Shown here: in pieces, positions 41,030 to 41,938 of the stretch | How the letters are laid out: every line of letters begins with the position of its first letter | How positions within the stretch are numbered: the stretch's first letter is position 1 | Origin: Christensenella sp. UBA7703 | GTDB taxonomy: Bacteria; Bacillota; Clostridia; Christensenellales; CAG-138 | Assembly (NCBI GenBank): GCA_002482505.1 | Contig: DLGD01000043.1 | Span: 1 to 41,938 of the forward strand | DNA: 41,938 bases | Direction of reading: 5' to 3' | The notes under the pieces: generated by a model | Told to the model about the DNA's origin: nothing | The model's database searches: none | Seen by the model: only the letters and a program-made list of their open reading frames with translations | Made by a program: the position numbers and the translations under genes

Positions 41030-41458
41030 TCACTCGAGTTCGTCCGGAATGAAATGTGTATTACATAAGCCATGGTAATGGCTCCCGCGATTCACCGTGA
41101 GCTTTAGCACACAATAATCGGGGTCTTTCACGCCTTTAGAATAATATTTTTCAAAGCCTTCTCTCCAGAGGAATATACGCGTATTTTCATCTGTACAAAC
41201 TTCAATATCTCCGGTAAACAGCACGCCTTGGAAGTGGTCGGAATCACACTAATAGATCGAAGCTCTCGGGTTTCTGAGAAGCGCTGTGATTTTTCCTGAA
41301 GAAGTGTTGGTTGATAAGTATTGTGTTCCAATTTGTTCGTGTTCCAGGATCAACATCGCGCGTGTAACAGGGTAACCTTCCTCGTCAACATACGACAGAA
41401 AAGCGGTGTTGCTGCTTCTCCGTAGCGTCCAGATCGCATCAAACACGTCTTGCTTCAT
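41030..41458 (-). pseudogene. pyridoxamine 5'-phosphate oxidase-family (general stress 26-like) gene interrupted by one TAG
   Basis: The minus strand encodes a flavin-binding split-barrel protein, about 141 residues if read through. The N-terminal half (MKQDVFDAIWTLRRSSNTAFLS, then GYPVTRAMLIL and RNPRASIY) ends at TAG at 41251-41249, after residue 69. The same frame continues without any shift (CDSDHFQG, VLFTGDIEV, then SHYHGLCNT) to a second TAG-free end at 41030. Homologues typically have an aromatic residue at the stop position, so a single nonsense substitution is the simplest cause. The ATG at 41458 has GAGGGGGG upstream. Other genes in the window use TAG as a true stop (for example plsC), so recoding is unlikely. 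Confidence 0.75.
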
Positions 41459-41639
41459 TTGATCCCCCCCTCTCAACTACTGTAACTCAATATAATAAAG
41501 GGTGATGTCCGCATAGGTTCTGTCATCCGTCCGAAACCTGCCTGGAATCATGACAGCGGGTTTGCAATCTGAATTTTTATATGCGAGAACATTAATCGAC
41601 ATGCTGCACCCAATATTGCAGAAATTTGAATGCGAAAAT

Positions 41640-41677
41640 AATAAGAACGCACCCTCATTCTCCTCGAATAAGAGTGC
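41640..41677 (-). terminator. intrinsic terminator downstream of the tRNA-Ser-like segment
   Basis: Minus strand: a 12-bp stem with G-U pairs (GCACTCTTATTC/GAATGAGGGTGC, 41649-41677), then TTCTTATTATTTT. Confidence 0.75.
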
Positions 41678-41684
41678 GCTACGG

Positions 41685-41776
41685 TGGCGGAGGGCCAGGG
41701 ATTCGAACCCTGGGTCCCTTTCGGGACACGGCATTTCGAGTGTTCCCACCCCAACCGAAATTACTGTTGGTTAGCG
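41685..41776 (-). tRNA. degenerate tRNA-Ser(CGA)-like segment
   Basis: Minus strand: a good 3' half of a class II tRNA. The T arm CAGGG-TTCGAAT-CCCTG, a 3' acceptor strand ending CCCTCCGCCA with encoded CCA (41687-41685), a long variable-arm stem GTCCC/GGGAC and an anticodon-loop-like CTCGAAA (anticodon CGA at 41738-41736) are all visible. The 5' half fails: no GGAGGG to pair with the acceptor strand, no normal D arm, and the anticodon stem pairs only 2 bp. A sigma-A promoter and a terminator flank it. It may be a decayed tRNA, an attachment-site remnant, or a tRNA-like RNA. Not counted as a functional tRNA. Confidence 0.5.
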
Positions 41777-41782
41777 GAAGTT

Positions 41783-41811
41783 ATTATACTTTAAAAACCC
41801 AGGTAAATCAA
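41783..41811 (-). promoter_or_regulatory. sigma-A promoter reading into the tRNA-like segment
   Basis: Minus strand: TTGATT (41811-41806), 17-nt spacer, perfect TATAAT (41788-41783). Transcription would start near 41776. Confidence 0.75.
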
Positions 41812-41896
41812 GCGTTTTTGCGAAAAAAACCTGCTATCCCGCACCACACGGGCAAAGTTCGAATAAGGCCCAAAAAACCGGATTTTTACCCATTTT

Positions 41897-41917
41897 GGAT
41901 AGAACTCGGATAGAACT
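41897..41917. repeat. short direct repeat with inverted flanks at the right edge
   Basis: GGATAGAACT occurs at 41897-41906 and 41908-41917; CTCGG (41905-41909) and CCGAG (41919-41923) form an inverted pair across the second copy. No gene is seen in the last ~130 bases besides the promoter at 41783-41811. Could be a binding or recombination site, but the sequence ends too soon to judge. Confidence 0.4.
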
Positions 41918-41938
41918 ACCGAGATTTCTATCATAATT

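Noticed and set aside
41249..41251. TAG as pyrrolysine or other recoding
   Set aside because: plsC ends with TAG, no pyrrolysine genes are in the window, and the family has no reason to use it; nonsense mutation is simpler.

Overview
The window looks like a chromosomal segment of an anaerobic, moderately GC-rich member of the Clostridia (Bacillota), probably a gut lineage. Supporting evidence: an IspH-ribosomal S1 fusion, long-form hibernation factor, L10-leader attenuation, TrmK, RecD2, homodimeric glycyl-tRNA synthetase, a C4 zinc-ribbon/Nif3/TrmK trio, a bacterial type-A RNase P RNA and consensus sigma-A promoters. The exact genus cannot be read from the sequence. Most of the window is ordinary housekeeping; the accessory part is the purine locus at about 18.9-29.6 kb.

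Layout. 0-6.7 kb (minus strand): surE, a RpiR-type regulator, an FAD oxidoreductase, cmk, plsC and ispH-rpsA, tightly packed and in places overlapping. 6.8-8.05 kb: a small membrane protein and uridine kinase. 8.2-12.4 kb (minus): rpmG, secE, nusG, rplK, rplA, then an L10 leader with attenuator, rplJ and rplL. SecE carries about 150 extra N-terminal residues with four predicted membrane spans. An imperfect ~100-bp tandem duplication lies beyond rplL. 12.5-18.7 kb: a TldD/TldE pair, an MFS exporter, an M29 aminopeptidase and hpf.

18.9-29.6 kb: a divergent purine-salvage/degradation locus. Minus: hydantoinase-type ring amidohydrolase, MocA-like molybdopterin cytidylyltransferase, guanine deaminase. 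Plus: adenine deaminase, three-subunit xanthine-dehydrogenase-type molybdenum hydroxylase (Mo, FAD, 2Fe-2S), then an aminotransferase. Together these would convert adenine and guanine to hypoxanthine and xanthine, oxidise the purine ring, equip the oxidase with its cofactor, and perhaps open a ring. The set resembles part of the E. coli xdh/yge/ygf/hyuA/guaD region but lacks ygeW, ygeX, ygeY, ygfK and ssnA within this window. Its intergenic gaps share TTTGCA/TGCAAA words and contain possible leader hairpins.

29.6-41.9 kb: trpS, a 213-bp palindrome-rich repeat next to rnpB, a zinc-ribbon coiled-coil protein, Nif3, trmK, mnmA, an orphan HMA metallochaperone, glyS, recD2, comF, a CynX-type MFS permease, a flavin-binding stress-protein gene broken by one in-frame TAG, and a degenerate tRNA-Ser-like segment that still has a promoter and a terminator.

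The most interesting unexplained signals are the reduced purine module with its shared motifs, the extended SecE, the palindromic element beside rnpB, the rplL-tail duplication, two candidate leaderless genes (trmK and the MFS exporter) and the tRNA-like unit at the right edge. No CRISPR array, prophage or complete insertion sequence was seen.
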